A DNA stretch of 64,000 nucleotides, from NCBI GenBank assembly GCA_002705575.1, contig PAHI01000042.1, positions 1-64,000 of the forward strand, given 5' to 3'. The first letter of the stretch is position 1. Each line of letters opens with the position of its first letter. A program made the position numbers and the translations under genes. The stretch comes from Fidelibacterota bacterium. GTDB taxonomy: Bacteria; Marinisomatota; Marinisomatia; SCGC-AAA003-L08; GCA-002719095. This document shows positions 35,283 to 44,252 of the stretch, piece by piece. The notes under the pieces are model-generated. The model was not told the origin of the DNA. It ran no database searches and worked only from the letters and a program-made list of their open reading frames with translations.

Positions 35283-36968
35283 CTATAAATGTATATCAAA
35301 TTTTAATTTTAATTGAGAGAAATTAAGCAATGTCAAAACAGGCTGACCTAACATATTATAATCTGGAACAAAACCCCAGTAACGAGAATCTGAACTATTA
35401 TTACGATTGTCGCCAATCATGAAATAGTAATTATGCTCTAATCTATAATTAGATTTTTCACTAATAGATACACCATCTACATAAATATAATCAAACAACT
35501 CATCTTTTAATTTTTGATTTAAAAAACCCATCTTATTATACTCAAAAGTATTATTATATCTATAATAATCAAAAACAATTTGATTAGCATCATTAATATT
35601 ATCTCTTACCTTAACAAGCTTATTTAAAATAATCTGATTATGCTGAACGCCAAGGCTCATCATACCTATTGCAACATAATTTATACTTGAAAGTTCTTCA
35701 ACTTTATATCCCTTAGTCATTTCATATAAACTTAAATATGCCTCAAGCTCTTCCAAACTTAATTGAAATTTATTTCTACAAGATCTTTTTATAGATAAAA
35801 GACTCTTATTTAAAACCTCCGAATTAAAACTATTTGATGGTAAATATTTTGAAACCTTAATATTATCAAAAAAATATTTAAGCGAAATCATATTTTTATT
35901 ATTATCGACTAATATACTGTTTTTAAAATCTTTTATAGCTTGCTGCCTAATATCAGATATATCTCTGTTAGATAAATAGTATAATAGAAATACAATAAAA
36001 ATTGAAAATATTATTTGAGATATTTTTTTATTTCTAGTATGTACTTTATTTCTATCTATTATTATTATAGAACTATAAAAAAGCAAAATCAAAAAAATAG
36101 GTATCTTGAAGTTTTTTGCCGTTTGCGTAAAAAAGTTTTTTATTGTAATCGATGTCATTGCCATTTGAGCATTATCATATTTATGAAAACTATGATTCAT
36201 CTCATCACTATTTATATTAATATCTCTAGTTTTAAAGTCATATTTTTTAATAGTTATCTTTCGATTATCTAAAAGGAGTAACATTAAACTCGAAAACAAG
36301 TCTGTACTATCGTCACCTAAGTCAATCTCCATTCCTTTATAAGGAACTCTAAATTGCATGTTATCCCGATCTAAAACTAATTCTCCATTGATATTCAATG
36401 GTTTGAAATATGGATATAATTGAGAGACCTGATTTGTTTGAATTTCAGAATAGGTCTTCTCAGAATATAATTTAATACTATTTCTTTTTTTGTAATTAGA
36501 TACCATGTTATTTAAAGAGCCTATTCTTTGCTTTGTAAATTTAGCTTTTGGTAAAAAAGTTAAATCTGACCTATAATCCAAAGAATCCCAACTATCTCCA
36601 ATACTTATTAAACCATTTTTAATTTGAACATATTTGCCTGGAGTACCCACGCACCTCTTAACATATTTAACATAATCATCATTAGGAAATTCAAATATAG
36701 ATATATCTCCTTCTTTTATATCTTTAAATTTCGGTAATCTAAAAGAAGGTATATATGAACCAATTCTTGTAAATGGAACACCTATCCAATTAGGAGTTCT
36801 TAATCCATAAATAAATTTATTACCTATAACAACATCATTAAGCTCAATAGTATCAAGCATAGAGCCGGTTGGAACAACATATATTTCTAATATTGTCGTC
36901 TTTATAGCGAAAGCAACTAAAATTAATAAAACAAAATTTCTAAGGCTTATAAATAATTTAGATTGCAT
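35283..36968 (-). CDS. lepB: signal peptidase I with a large internal insertion
   Basis: 561 aa, about twice the usual length. The N-terminal membrane helix and VPTGSMLDTIELND carry catalytic Ser36. VKYVKRCVGTPGKYVQI carries the general-base Lys104. The last conserved box MIGDNRNNSSDSRYWGFVP is near residue 520. Between the Lys box and the last box lies an insertion of roughly 390 residues with two further transmembrane helices (near 290-305 and 315-330) and a charged helical region. Long-insert signal peptidases are known in Bacteroidetes-type bacteria. It cleaves signal peptides of exported proteins. The insertion's role is unknown. ggt lies directly upstream with no gap. Confidence 0.88.
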   Translation of the reverse strand: MQSKLFISLRNFVLLILVAFAIKTTILEIYVVPTGSMLDTIELNDVVIGNKFIYGLRTPNWIGVPFTRIGSYIPSFRLPKFKDIKEGDISIFEFPNDDYVKYVKRCVGTPGKYVQIKNGLISIGDSWDSLDYRSDLTFLPKAKFTKQRIGSLNNMVSNYKKRNSIKLYSEKTYSEIQTNQVSQLYPYFKPLNINGELVLDRDNMQFRVPYKGMEIDLGDDSTDLFSSLMLLLLDNRKITIKKYDFKTRDININSDEMNHSFHKYDNAQMAMTSITIKNFFTQTAKNFKIPIFLILLFYSSIIIIDRNKVHTRNKKISQIIFSIFIVFLLYYLSNRDISDIRQQAIKDFKNSILVDNNKNMISLKYFFDNIKVSKYLPSNSFNSEVLNKSLLSIKRSCRNKFQLSLEELEAYLSLYEMTKGYKVEELSSINYVAIGMMSLGVQHNQIILNKLVKVRDNINDANQIVFDYYRYNNTFEYNKMGFLNQKLKDELFDYIYVDGVSISEKSNYRLEHNYYFMIGDNRNNSSDSRYWGFVPDYNMLGQPVLTLLNFSQLKLKFDIHL

Positions 36969-38657
36969 CTAATAACCTTTTGCAGCTCCATTTCTTCTAT
37001 CATCGCTTACGCCTACATAAATATTATCTTTTTTATAATACATGATACAATTAGCTTCTCCAATTGATTTTTTATAATCAACTTCATGACCTAAAACAGT
37101 TAATTCATTAGAAATATTTTGATTAAAAAAAGCTTCTTCTAAAAATATTTTGTCAGGAAGCCATTGATGATGCGTTCTAGGAGATTCAACAGCATCTTTC
37201 AAAGGCATATTAAAATCTATAATATTTGATATAATTTGCGCAACAGTAGTTATTATTGTAGAACCACCTGGACTACCTATTATTGCAAATAATTCACCTG
37301 AAAAATCTTCAACAATTGTTGGAGTCATTGAACTTAACATACGTTTATTTGGTGATATAGAGTTTGCCCAACTCCCAACCAAGCCATATTTATTTGGATA
37401 GCCTGGCTTAATTGAAAAATCATCCATTTCATTATTAAGCAAAAAGCCTGCACCATCAACGGTAATACCAGATCCATACCAGCCATTTATAGTAGTAGTA
37501 ACGCTAACAGAATTACCCCACTTATCAACAACTGAATAATGAGTAGTTTCTTCCTTATCATGATAATCTAAATTAAATGACTTAACATCAGAAGATTTAC
37601 TAGCTTTACAGCATCGAATATCTTCTATTTTGATTTTTGCATACTTATCACCTACAAGAGTGTCAATCGGAACATTTATAAAATCACTATCACCCAAAAC
37701 TTCAGCTCTATCTGCATAAGCACGTCTCTCAACTTCAGACATGTAATGAATATGTTTAGAACTATGATAATCAAAATCTCCAATTTCAAAACTTTCTAAT
37801 TGATTTAATATTTGAGCCAAAACAATTCCACCAGATGAGGAGGGTGGCATAGTTATAATTTTGTAATCCCTATAACTAAAGATAATCGGTTTTCTTTCGA
37901 CTGGCCTATAATTTTCTAAATCATCTAATGTTATAATACCTCCAATTCTTTCCATAGAGCTTACTATTTTTTTACTAATCTCACCTTCATAAAAATCTTT
38001 ATAACCATATGAAGCTATCCTAGACAAAGTTTTAGCTAAATCTTTTTGAATAAATAATTCATTAAGTTTAAAACCTTCGTTTTTATAGAATATTTTTTTT
38101 GTTTCTACATCTGAAGATAAATATTGTCTATAGTAAGGACTATTTAATAAATTGTAATTAAGATAGTCAATTTTGTATCCGTACCTAGCTAACTTTATAG
38201 ATGGCTGTATCAAAGTACCCCACCTTTTTGAACCATATTTATCATGAACATACCCAAAACCTGCTACGCTACCTGGAACTCCTACAGCTAATCCTGAATT
38301 CCAGCTTTTATTAGGAATAACATCTCCATTTAAATCTAAAAACATATCTTTATTGGATAATTTAGGTGCTGTTTCTCTAAAATCAATAGATGTTGTTTCT
38401 CCATCAGAAAATCTAATAACCATAAATCCACCGCCACCGATATTTCCAGCTCCAGGATGAGTAACCGCTAAAGCAAAGCCTACTGCAACAGCCGCATCTA
38501 TTGCATTACCTCCATTCTTTAATACATCCAGTCCAATTTCAGTAGCTAAATGATTAGATGATACCACCATCCCATTAGCACCAACGGCATCAGGATACTT
38601 GCTATACATGAAACTAAGTAAAAATATTAACACTAACTTATTTAATAAATTTTGCAT
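36969..38657 (-). CDS. ggt: gamma-glutamyltranspeptidase
   Basis: 562 aa with a signal peptide (about 1-20). It is an Ntn-hydrolase made as a precursor and autocleaved before Thr372 in EETTHYSVVDKWGN, giving a large and a small subunit. GGNAIDAAVAVGFALAVTHPGAGNIGGGGFM and the small-subunit SMTPTIVED and GSPGGSTIITTV match the family. It hydrolyses gamma-glutamyl bonds of glutathione and gamma-glutamyl peptides in the periplasm, here probably for amino-acid and sulfur scavenging. It overlaps rnhB by 16 bp. The identity is secure. Confidence 0.94.
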   Translation of the reverse strand: MQNLLNKLVLIFLLSFMYSKYPDAVGANGMVVSSNHLATEIGLDVLKNGGNAIDAAVAVGFALAVTHPGAGNIGGGGFMVIRFSDGETTSIDFRETAPKLSNKDMFLDLNGDVIPNKSWNSGLAVGVPGSVAGFGYVHDKYGSKRWGTLIQPSIKLARYGYKIDYLNYNLLNSPYYRQYLSSDVETKKIFYKNEGFKLNELFIQKDLAKTLSRIASYGYKDFYEGEISKKIVSSMERIGGIITLDDLENYRPVERKPIIFSYRDYKIITMPPSSSGGIVLAQILNQLESFEIGDFDYHSSKHIHYMSEVERRAYADRAEVLGDSDFINVPIDTLVGDKYAKIKIEDIRCCKASKSSDVKSFNLDYHDKEETTHYSVVDKWGNSVSVTTTINGWYGSGITVDGAGFLLNNEMDDFSIKPGYPNKYGLVGSWANSISPNKRMLSSMTPTIVEDFSGELFAIIGSPGGSTIITTVAQIISNIIDFNMPLKDAVESPRTHHQWLPDKIFLEEAFFNQNISNELTVLGHEVDYKKSIGEANCIMYYKKDNIYVGVSDDRRNGAAKGY

Positions 38658-39517
38658 GAATATTTAATTTTAGGGTTTTTTGAAAAATCATCTGAATAAA
38701 TTACATCTATCCTAACTTTGTTCACAGAATCTTTTTCTTTTATCGTTTCAATAAAATTTAAAATAACAGAATCTTTTCTAATTTTATTTAAGGATAATAC
38801 ATATATTGTTTTATCAAAATTAAAATACTTGATTACAGAAAATACTTCATTTATAGTTAATTCTTTCAAATTAAAACCTTTATTAATCAAATTAATTCCA
38901 AATCTGATAATAGGCATAGACTCATGTTTTTTCATATCATTAGAATTAATCATACCTGAAACAGGTTTAAATGTTTGCCTATGTATTTCAGAAGGTCCAT
39001 ATTTATTAAGTAAATCAAAATGTAACTTAGTACCGTAACCCTTATGTTTTGATAATTGAAACATAGGATAAATTTTATTATAACTTTCAATTATTTTATC
39101 TCTTTTGACTTTTGCAATAATTGATGCAGCAGAAATTTCAGCTACTTTTTGATCACCCTTAACAACAGCTTCTTGATTTATAGATGTTTTTATTAACTGA
39201 TTACCATCAATCAAAAGTTTATATGGTCTAATACTTAAATTATTAACAGCTAAAAGCATTGCTTTTTTTGTCGCATTTAAAATATTGATTTCGTCAATTT
39301 CGTTTGCATTGACTATACCAATTTTATAATTAATATTTTCTTGAATAAGCTTATCATAAACCTTTTGACGTTTTGATGCAGATATTTTCTTAGAGTCTTT
39401 AATCTCAGTTATATCTATTTTTTCATTAAAAATAACAGCACAGGCAACAACAGGTCCAAATAAAGGTCCTCTTCCTGCCTCATCAATACCTGCAATTATT
39501 TGATTATTATTTGACAT
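38642..39517 (-). CDS. rnhB: ribonuclease HII with a C-terminal extension
   Basis: 291 aa. The catalytic core (1-195) has GIDEAGRGPLFGPVVA, with the first catalytic Asp/Glu pair, ITEIKDSKK, LLIDGN, VAEISAASIIAKVKRD and KHKGYGTKLHF. It removes ribonucleotides from DNA. The usual length is about 200 aa. The extra 90 residues end in KVRIDVIYSDDF, which weakly resembles the RFDVIAI end of YraN/UPF0102, a family often encoded next to rnhB. That would be a decayed fusion (inference). The ATG overlaps the -35 element of the divergent riboswitch promoter. Confidence 0.9.
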   Translation of the reverse strand: MSNNNQIIAGIDEAGRGPLFGPVVACAVIFNEKIDITEIKDSKKISASKRQKVYDKLIQENINYKIGIVNANEIDEINILNATKKAMLLAVNNLSIRPYKLLIDGNQLIKTSINQEAVVKGDQKVAEISAASIIAKVKRDKIIESYNKIYPMFQLSKHKGYGTKLHFDLLNKYGPSEIHRQTFKPVSGMINSNDMKKHESMPIIRFGINLINKGFNLKELTINEVFSVIKYFNFDKTIYVLSLNKIRKDSVILNFIETIKEKDSVNKVRIDVIYSDDFSKNPKIKYSCKIY

Positions 39518-39539
39518 AAAACTTTCTTTTTAATTTAAT
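39511..39539 (+). promoter_or_regulatory. sigma70-like promoter of the thiamin-uptake operon
   Basis: TTGACA (39511-39516) and TTTAAT (39534-39539) are separated by exactly 17 bp, matching 11 of 12 consensus bases. Transcription would start near 39546-39547, about 18 nt before the riboswitch. The -35 box overlaps the start codon of the divergent rnhB. Confidence 0.75.
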
Positions 39540-39563
39540 TAAAAAAGATGATAAATTAAAAAG

Positions 39564-39640
39564 ATGTTAGGGGTGCTTAATTGCTGAGATTATACCCTTT
39601 TAATTAACCTGACCTGGATAATGCCAGCGGAGGAAAACAT
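39564..39640 (+). ncRNA. TPP riboswitch (THI element)
   Basis: The thiamin pyrophosphate aptamer is recognised by AGGGGTGC (39569-39576), GCTGAGAT followed by TACCC (39583-39597), ACCTGA (39607-39612), CTGGATAATGCCAG (39614-39627) and CGGAGGAAAAC. The closing helix P1 pairs ATGTT (39564-39568) with AACAT (39636-39640). That second strand contains the first two bases of the receptor's AUG. The Shine-Dalgarno GGAGG (39629-39633) is also inside the aptamer. Ligand binding should therefore block translation directly, with no separate expression platform. Confidence 0.95.
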
Positions 39641-42044
39641 GAAAAAAAATCTTTTATTACTAACCTTAATCACATCTCATATCTTCACTGCTACGTATAA
39701 AGTTGTTGATGAGCAAGAAATTCCAATTCCAAATGTACAAATCTACAACTCTATTGAAGGCGTAACATCTGATGAGAATGGTCTTTTTTCTTTAAACTCT
39801 AAATGTGTTAGTTATAATATTTCTCATATTGGTTTTCAAAAAGTAAATTTTAATCCATGCGATATATCAGACGATATTTCAAAAAAAATTGTTCTAAAAA
39901 ATCTATCTATCCCTAATAATGAAATCAAAGTATTAGGAGACATAGGAAAATCAAAATTAAAAGATGTTTTATCTAATGTTGAGATTTTTACTCAAACTAA
40001 TATCATTAATTCTGGAAAAAATTCATTTGAAGATATTCTTAAGGCATCTACAAATGTCAATTATTCCGGAGTAAGCTCAAGACCGAGATATTTTCAAATA
40101 AGGGGAATAGGCGAATATGAACAATATGTAAGTCAAGGTGGTCCAAGTTATTATGTGGCCTCATACATAGATAACTTCAATCTAAGTGGCCTAGGCTTGC
40201 CAATCCCGTTATTTGATGTAGAAAATATCGAAGTTTTTAAGGGTGGACAATCTTTTGCTTTCGGGCAAAATGCTCTTGCAGGTATTATTAAAGTAAATCT
40301 TAATAAACCAAAACCTATAAGGGAAACAAAAATCATTGTTGAAGAAGGAAGTTTTAATAAAAAAAATGTTCACTTTATTTATAACCAGCCCATACTATCT
40401 TTTTTAGGTTCAAAATTGTACTCCGACTCAAAAAATGAAAAAATTAACATGAGACTATCAATATCAAAGAATAAAGATGACGGCTTCATATATAATACTC
40501 ATACTAAGGAATATTCAAATAAAAGAGATGAGCTAATTTCTAATATTCAATGGTCTTGGAGCAAAGTTTTGAAATCAGGAAATTTTTTAGCTCTGAATAT
40601 AGCTTCAATGCATTCTAGCCTTGACAATAACTACGATCGTTGGAGTTATACTAATTTTGATAACATGCAAACATTTGAAACGCACTCTAACTTCAATGGC
40701 TTGCCTAACAATCAGTCTAAAGATGCTTTGTTTGGATTATCAAACAGTATTGAAGCAAGCTACAAAAATCAAAATAATTTGACCTTGACCACTATTTTCA
40801 CCAATAATGATATTGAATTAAATCATTACTATGATGCAGATTGGTCGAATGAAACTCAATGGATAGAAGATCATCCTGAGCCATACAATACATACTATTC
40901 TTATTCTCAAATTGAGGATAGAAAGCGAAACGACAATTCATTTGAATTTAAATTAAATAAGGACTTTAATTTCGGAAAGAGCACTTTTGGCATCTTTAAT
41001 AAATCTCTTAAAGAAAAGGATGTTGCAAATGGGTTTATCTTTTGGACAAGTGGAGGCTGGGTTTCAGAGTTTACAAGCACATACAATATTGATTATTCAT
41101 CACTTTATTACCAGTATATCCATTATTTAAAAAATAATATTAGACTTATTCTAAATCATCGAATAGATAACTACGAAAATAATTATAAAAATAAAGTAGT
41201 AACCACTAATTCATCAGACTATAGCGTAAACACTATCGATCAACCTGGAGAAATTTTCAATGAAAAATTCTCCAGTTCAAGAGCTGGAATACGATTTAAT
41301 AATTTTTTTATATCCATATCTTCAAATCATAAACCTGGCGGTTTTAATCAAAACCCCTACGTGGAGAATGATTATAGAAAATATTTAGCTGAAGAAACTA
41401 CTAGCCTAGATATAGGGTATAAGGAAAATTTTGAACGACTATCTATTAATTTAAATATTTTTCATATGTATAGAAAAAATATGCAGATTGATATAGCTGA
41501 TCAGGCTGATGCTGCAAATCCTGTTACTTTTTACTTTTATACTGCAAATGTTAAAAGAGGTACAAATTCTGGGCTAGATCTATTATTGAATTATAGATTG
41601 AATAGTAAAACAAATTTATTTTTTAATTGTGGACTTCTTAGAAGTACGAAAGATCGTTTTACTTACCCATCTCCAGTACTTAATCCAGATCCAGTAATTG
41701 AAAAACGTGACCAAGCTCGAGCCCCGAAACACACTATCACTACTGGCTTAGAATCGCAGATTACATCTAAAATATTTACACGATTGGAGATAATAGCAAA
41801 AGATAAATATTATTACTTTAACAATACCAATCAAATGTCTAAATCATATACTATATTAAATTTTACTTCTAAATACAAAATTAGCAATAACATAGATTTT
41901 GGTCTGAGTATAAAAAATGCTACGGACGAACATTATGGAATTCATGGTTTCTATTTTTCCGTATCAGGATATGAGCCAAGAAAGTTTCATGAATCTCCTG
42001 CAAATCCAAGAGACATAAGTGTTTCTTTATCTTTAAAATTATAA
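39639..42044 (+). CDS. TonB-dependent outer-membrane receptor, probably for thiamin or a precursor
   Basis: 801 aa from the ATG at 39639. A signal peptide (about 1-17) is followed by a carboxypeptidase-regulatory-like beta domain (about 20-90; VQIYNSIEGVTSDENGLF), a plug (about 105-230; RYFQIRGIGEYEQYVSQGG) and a 22-strand barrel, ending in the aromatic-rich C-terminal strand (ISVSLSLKL). It imports a substrate across the outer membrane with energy from TonB. The TPP riboswitch covers its ribosome-binding site. TPP-controlled TonB receptors (OMR1 in comparative genomics) are predicted thiamin transporters. The exact compound is inference. A frame opening 18 nt earlier lies inside the aptamer and is not used. 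Confidence 0.9.
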   Translation: MKKNLLLLTLITSHIFTATYKVVDEQEIPIPNVQIYNSIEGVTSDENGLFSLNSKCVSYNISHIGFQKVNFNPCDISDDISKKIVLKNLSIPNNEIKVLGDIGKSKLKDVLSNVEIFTQTNIINSGKNSFEDILKASTNVNYSGVSSRPRYFQIRGIGEYEQYVSQGGPSYYVASYIDNFNLSGLGLPIPLFDVENIEVFKGGQSFAFGQNALAGIIKVNLNKPKPIRETKIIVEEGSFNKKNVHFIYNQPILSFLGSKLYSDSKNEKINMRLSISKNKDDGFIYNTHTKEYSNKRDELISNIQWSWSKVLKSGNFLALNIASMHSSLDNNYDRWSYTNFDNMQTFETHSNFNGLPNNQSKDALFGLSNSIEASYKNQNNLTLTTIFTNNDIELNHYYDADWSNETQWIEDHPEPYNTYYSYSQIEDRKRNDNSFEFKLNKDFNFGKSTFGIFNKSLKEKDVANGFIFWTSGGWVSEFTSTYNIDYSSLYYQYIHYLKNNIRLILNHRIDNYENNYKNKVVTTNSSDYSVNTIDQPGEIFNEKFSSSRAGIRFNNFFISISSNHKPGGFNQNPYVENDYRKYLAEETTSLDIGYKENFERLSINLNIFHMYRKNMQIDIADQADAANPVTFYFYTANVKRGTNSGLDLLLNYRLNSKTNLFFNCGLLRSTKDRFTYPSPVLNPDPVIEKRDQARAPKHTITTGLESQITSKIFTRLEIIAKDKYYYFNNTNQMSKSYTILNFTSKYKISNNIDFGLSIKNATDEHYGIHGFYFSVSGYEPRKFHESPANPRDISVSLSLKL

Positions 42045-42045
42045 T

Positions 42046-43368
42046 TTGATATATATACTTATAGCATATTTTGCAATTATCCTTACTATTGGTTTTTGGA
42101 CAAAATCTAAAAAAAACACAAAAGACTTCGTCTATGCAGGAAGAAAGCTAACGGCAATTCCTCTTGCTTTTACACTGATTACTACATGGTATGGAGCTAT
42201 TTCAAGTGTCGGCCAAGAAATATCATATAATGGAATATCTACATGGCTTTATTTCGGACTAACATATTATATCGCTGCCTTTATATATTCTGAATTTATT
42301 TCAAGTAAAATTATAGATAAAAATATAAGCTCTATATCAGATGCAATATTAAAGCATATGGGTAAAAAGGCTGCATTAATATCAATTCCTGTTGTTCTGC
42401 TATATATATCTCCTGCCCCATATTTAATTATGCTTGGAAATATTATTAATACCACCATGTTTAAATCTACGAACTTTACAATCTCTGTATTAATTGGAGT
42501 TATTATAAGTACCTTATATTGCTTTAAAGGTGGTTTTAAGGCTATTATCAATACAGATAGATATCAGTTCTACTTTATGTTTTCAGGATTCTTTCTTATG
42601 GTATTATACATTGTTCTTAATTACGACTATGGATTTGTAAAACTAAAAGAAATTTATAATACAGACCCTGACCTATTTGCAATACCTGGAAATCAAGGTT
42701 GGGGATACATTATAGCTTGGGGTTTTTTAGCAATTTTAACTTTTGTAGATCCAAACTTTCATCAGAGAACATTTTCCTCAAAAAATAAAGCGGAAATTAA
42801 GAACGCAATTCGGATATCCATATTTTGCTGGTTTATATTTGATATCATTACTCTTTTCTGTGGACTCTATACAATAGGGCTAGCATCTCATACTCCTTAC
42901 ATTTCTTTAGCCTTAGATGTTTTTAAAAACTATCCATTATTATATGGAATATTTATTATATCAATACTATCTATTGTTATGTCTACGATAGATAGTTTTA
43001 CATTTGTTTCAGCTATAACTATTGGTAAAGACATAAAAAAAATTCTTAATAAAGATTTTACACAGAAAGATATTAACTGGGGCATATTATTTACGATTAC
43101 ATTATCATTGATTATTATACAATTTTTTGATAATAGTAGAATTATTCAAATTTGGTTTACTTTTGGAAGCTATATGGTTAGTGGGCTACTTGTACCATTT
43201 ATGTGCATTCTGTTTAATATAAAAATACGATGTCCAATTATATTAATACTTCTTCCATTAATTTTAACGCTAGTATGGGACATAATGCAAATTAGCTGGA
43301 TTATATCAATGTATCCAGGATTATTCTTAAGTATTTTACTAGGGTTATTATTGAAAATTAGGAATTAG
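42046..43368 (+). CDS. sodium/solute symporter family transporter, ThiV-like
   Basis: 440 aa, with about 12-13 transmembrane helices. The N-terminal FAIILTIGFWTKSKKNTKDFVYAGRKLTAIPLAFTLITTWYGA, of which DFVYAGRKL is the family hallmark, and FVDPNFHQRTFSSKNKAE are typical of the SSS (Na+/pantothenate-proline-like) family. It begins with TTG, 1 nt after the receptor stop, so it is coupled to the receptor and shares the TPP riboswitch. SSS transporters under TPP riboswitches (ThiV) include the SAR11 transporter for the thiamin pyrimidine HMP. By analogy, this one may carry HMP or thiamin across the inner membrane. Confidence 0.85.
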   Translation: MIYILIAYFAIILTIGFWTKSKKNTKDFVYAGRKLTAIPLAFTLITTWYGAISSVGQEISYNGISTWLYFGLTYYIAAFIYSEFISSKIIDKNISSISDAILKHMGKKAALISIPVVLLYISPAPYLIMLGNIINTTMFKSTNFTISVLIGVIISTLYCFKGGFKAIINTDRYQFYFMFSGFFLMVLYIVLNYDYGFVKLKEIYNTDPDLFAIPGNQGWGYIIAWGFLAILTFVDPNFHQRTFSSKNKAEIKNAIRISIFCWFIFDIITLFCGLYTIGLASHTPYISLALDVFKNYPLLYGIFIISILSIVMSTIDSFTFVSAITIGKDIKKILNKDFTQKDINWGILFTITLSLIIIQFFDNSRIIQIWFTFGSYMVSGLLVPFMCILFNIKIRCPIILILLPLILTLVWDIMQISWIISMYPGLFLSILLGLLLKIRN

Positions 43369-43373
43369 CTAAT

Positions 43374-44252
43374 TTACGACTTCGCAGACATAACGGTATT
43401 ATAAAGAAGCATAGCTATTGTCATTGGACCAACTCCTCCAGGCACTGGCGTTATATACGAAATTTTATCAATCATTGAATCTAAATTAACATCTCCAACA
43501 ATCCTATACCCTTTTTTTAAAGTCGTATCTTCAACTCTATTAATTCCTACATCAATAATAACAGCACCTTCTTTAACCATATCAACATCTAGAAAATTAG
43601 GAACACCTATTGCACTTACTACTATATCAGCATTTCTAGTATAAAATTTTAAATTTTTAGTGCGAGAGTGGCACATAGTAACAGTTGAATTACCTTTTTT
43701 AAATTTTTGAGCAAGAAGAGCAACCATAGGTTTTCCAACTATATTACTCCTACCAATAACAACGCAATCTTTTCCAGATGTTTCAATATTATAGTAATCT
43801 AAAATTTTAATAATACCATGAGGTGTACAAGGTATGAAATTCGGTTTACCAGAAAACAAACGACCTACATTGTATGGATGAAAACCATCTACATCTTTAT
43901 TTTCATCAATAGCATTTAAAATTTTCTCATCATCAAAATATTTAGGCAATGGAAGCTGAACAAGAATACCATGTATAGATTCATCTTTATTCAATTTTTC
44001 TATAAATTTCAATATCTCATTTTGAGAAATATTTGAATCAAATTTAAAAGTTTCACTATCACAATCATTTTTAGCAAAAAACTTGGCCTTAGCATTAACA
44101 TATATTTGAGAAGCGGGATTTTCACCTATAATAATAGCTGCAAGCTTTGGGATAACATCAGATTTCTTTAACTCAGATATAGTAAGACTTAATTCTCTTG
44201 CTAAACTTGAAGATACTTCTTTGCCTGAAAGAAGCTTATTCTCCTGTTTCAT
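43374..44252 (-). CDS. folD: bifunctional methylenetetrahydrofolate dehydrogenase/cyclohydrolase
   Basis: 292 aa. It interconverts 5,10-methylene-THF, methenyl-THF and 10-formyl-THF. Landmarks are IIGENPASQIYVNAKAKF with the catalytic Lys, ILVQLPLPKYF, DVDGFHPYNVGRL, VVIGRSNIVGKPMVALL (NADP site) and ITPVPGGVGPMTIAML. The ATG at 44252 gives MKQENKLLSGKEV, a normal start, and overlaps the zapA-like gene by 17 bp. The longer frame to 44288 is less likely. Only 5 bp separate its 3' end from the convergent transporter gene. Confidence 0.94.
   Translation of the reverse strand: MKQENKLLSGKEVSSSLARELSLTISELKKSDVIPKLAAIIIGENPASQIYVNAKAKFFAKNDCDSETFKFDSNISQNEILKFIEKLNKDESIHGILVQLPLPKYFDDEKILNAIDENKDVDGFHPYNVGRLFSGKPNFIPCTPHGIIKILDYYNIETSGKDCVVIGRSNIVGKPMVALLAQKFKKGNSTVTMCHSRTKNLKFYTRNADIVVSAIGVPNFLDVDMVKEGAVIIDVGINRVEDTTLKKGYRIVGDVNLDSMIDKISYITPVPGGVGPMTIAMLLYNTVMSAKS

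Noticed and set aside
38718..39038. 106-codon plus-strand frame opposite rnhB
   Set aside because: It is antisense to the RNase HII gene and its leucine/isoleucine-rich composition reflects the AT-rich complement, not a membrane protein.
39621..39638. Upstream ATG (39621) for the TonB receptor
   Set aside because: It lies in the conserved aptamer core (GGATAATGCCAG) of the TPP riboswitch. The ATG at 39639 has GGAGG 5 nt upstream and begins the signal peptide.
43369..43373. Terminator between the convergent transporter and folD genes
   Set aside because: Only 5 bp separate the stops and no hairpin with a U-run is visible there.
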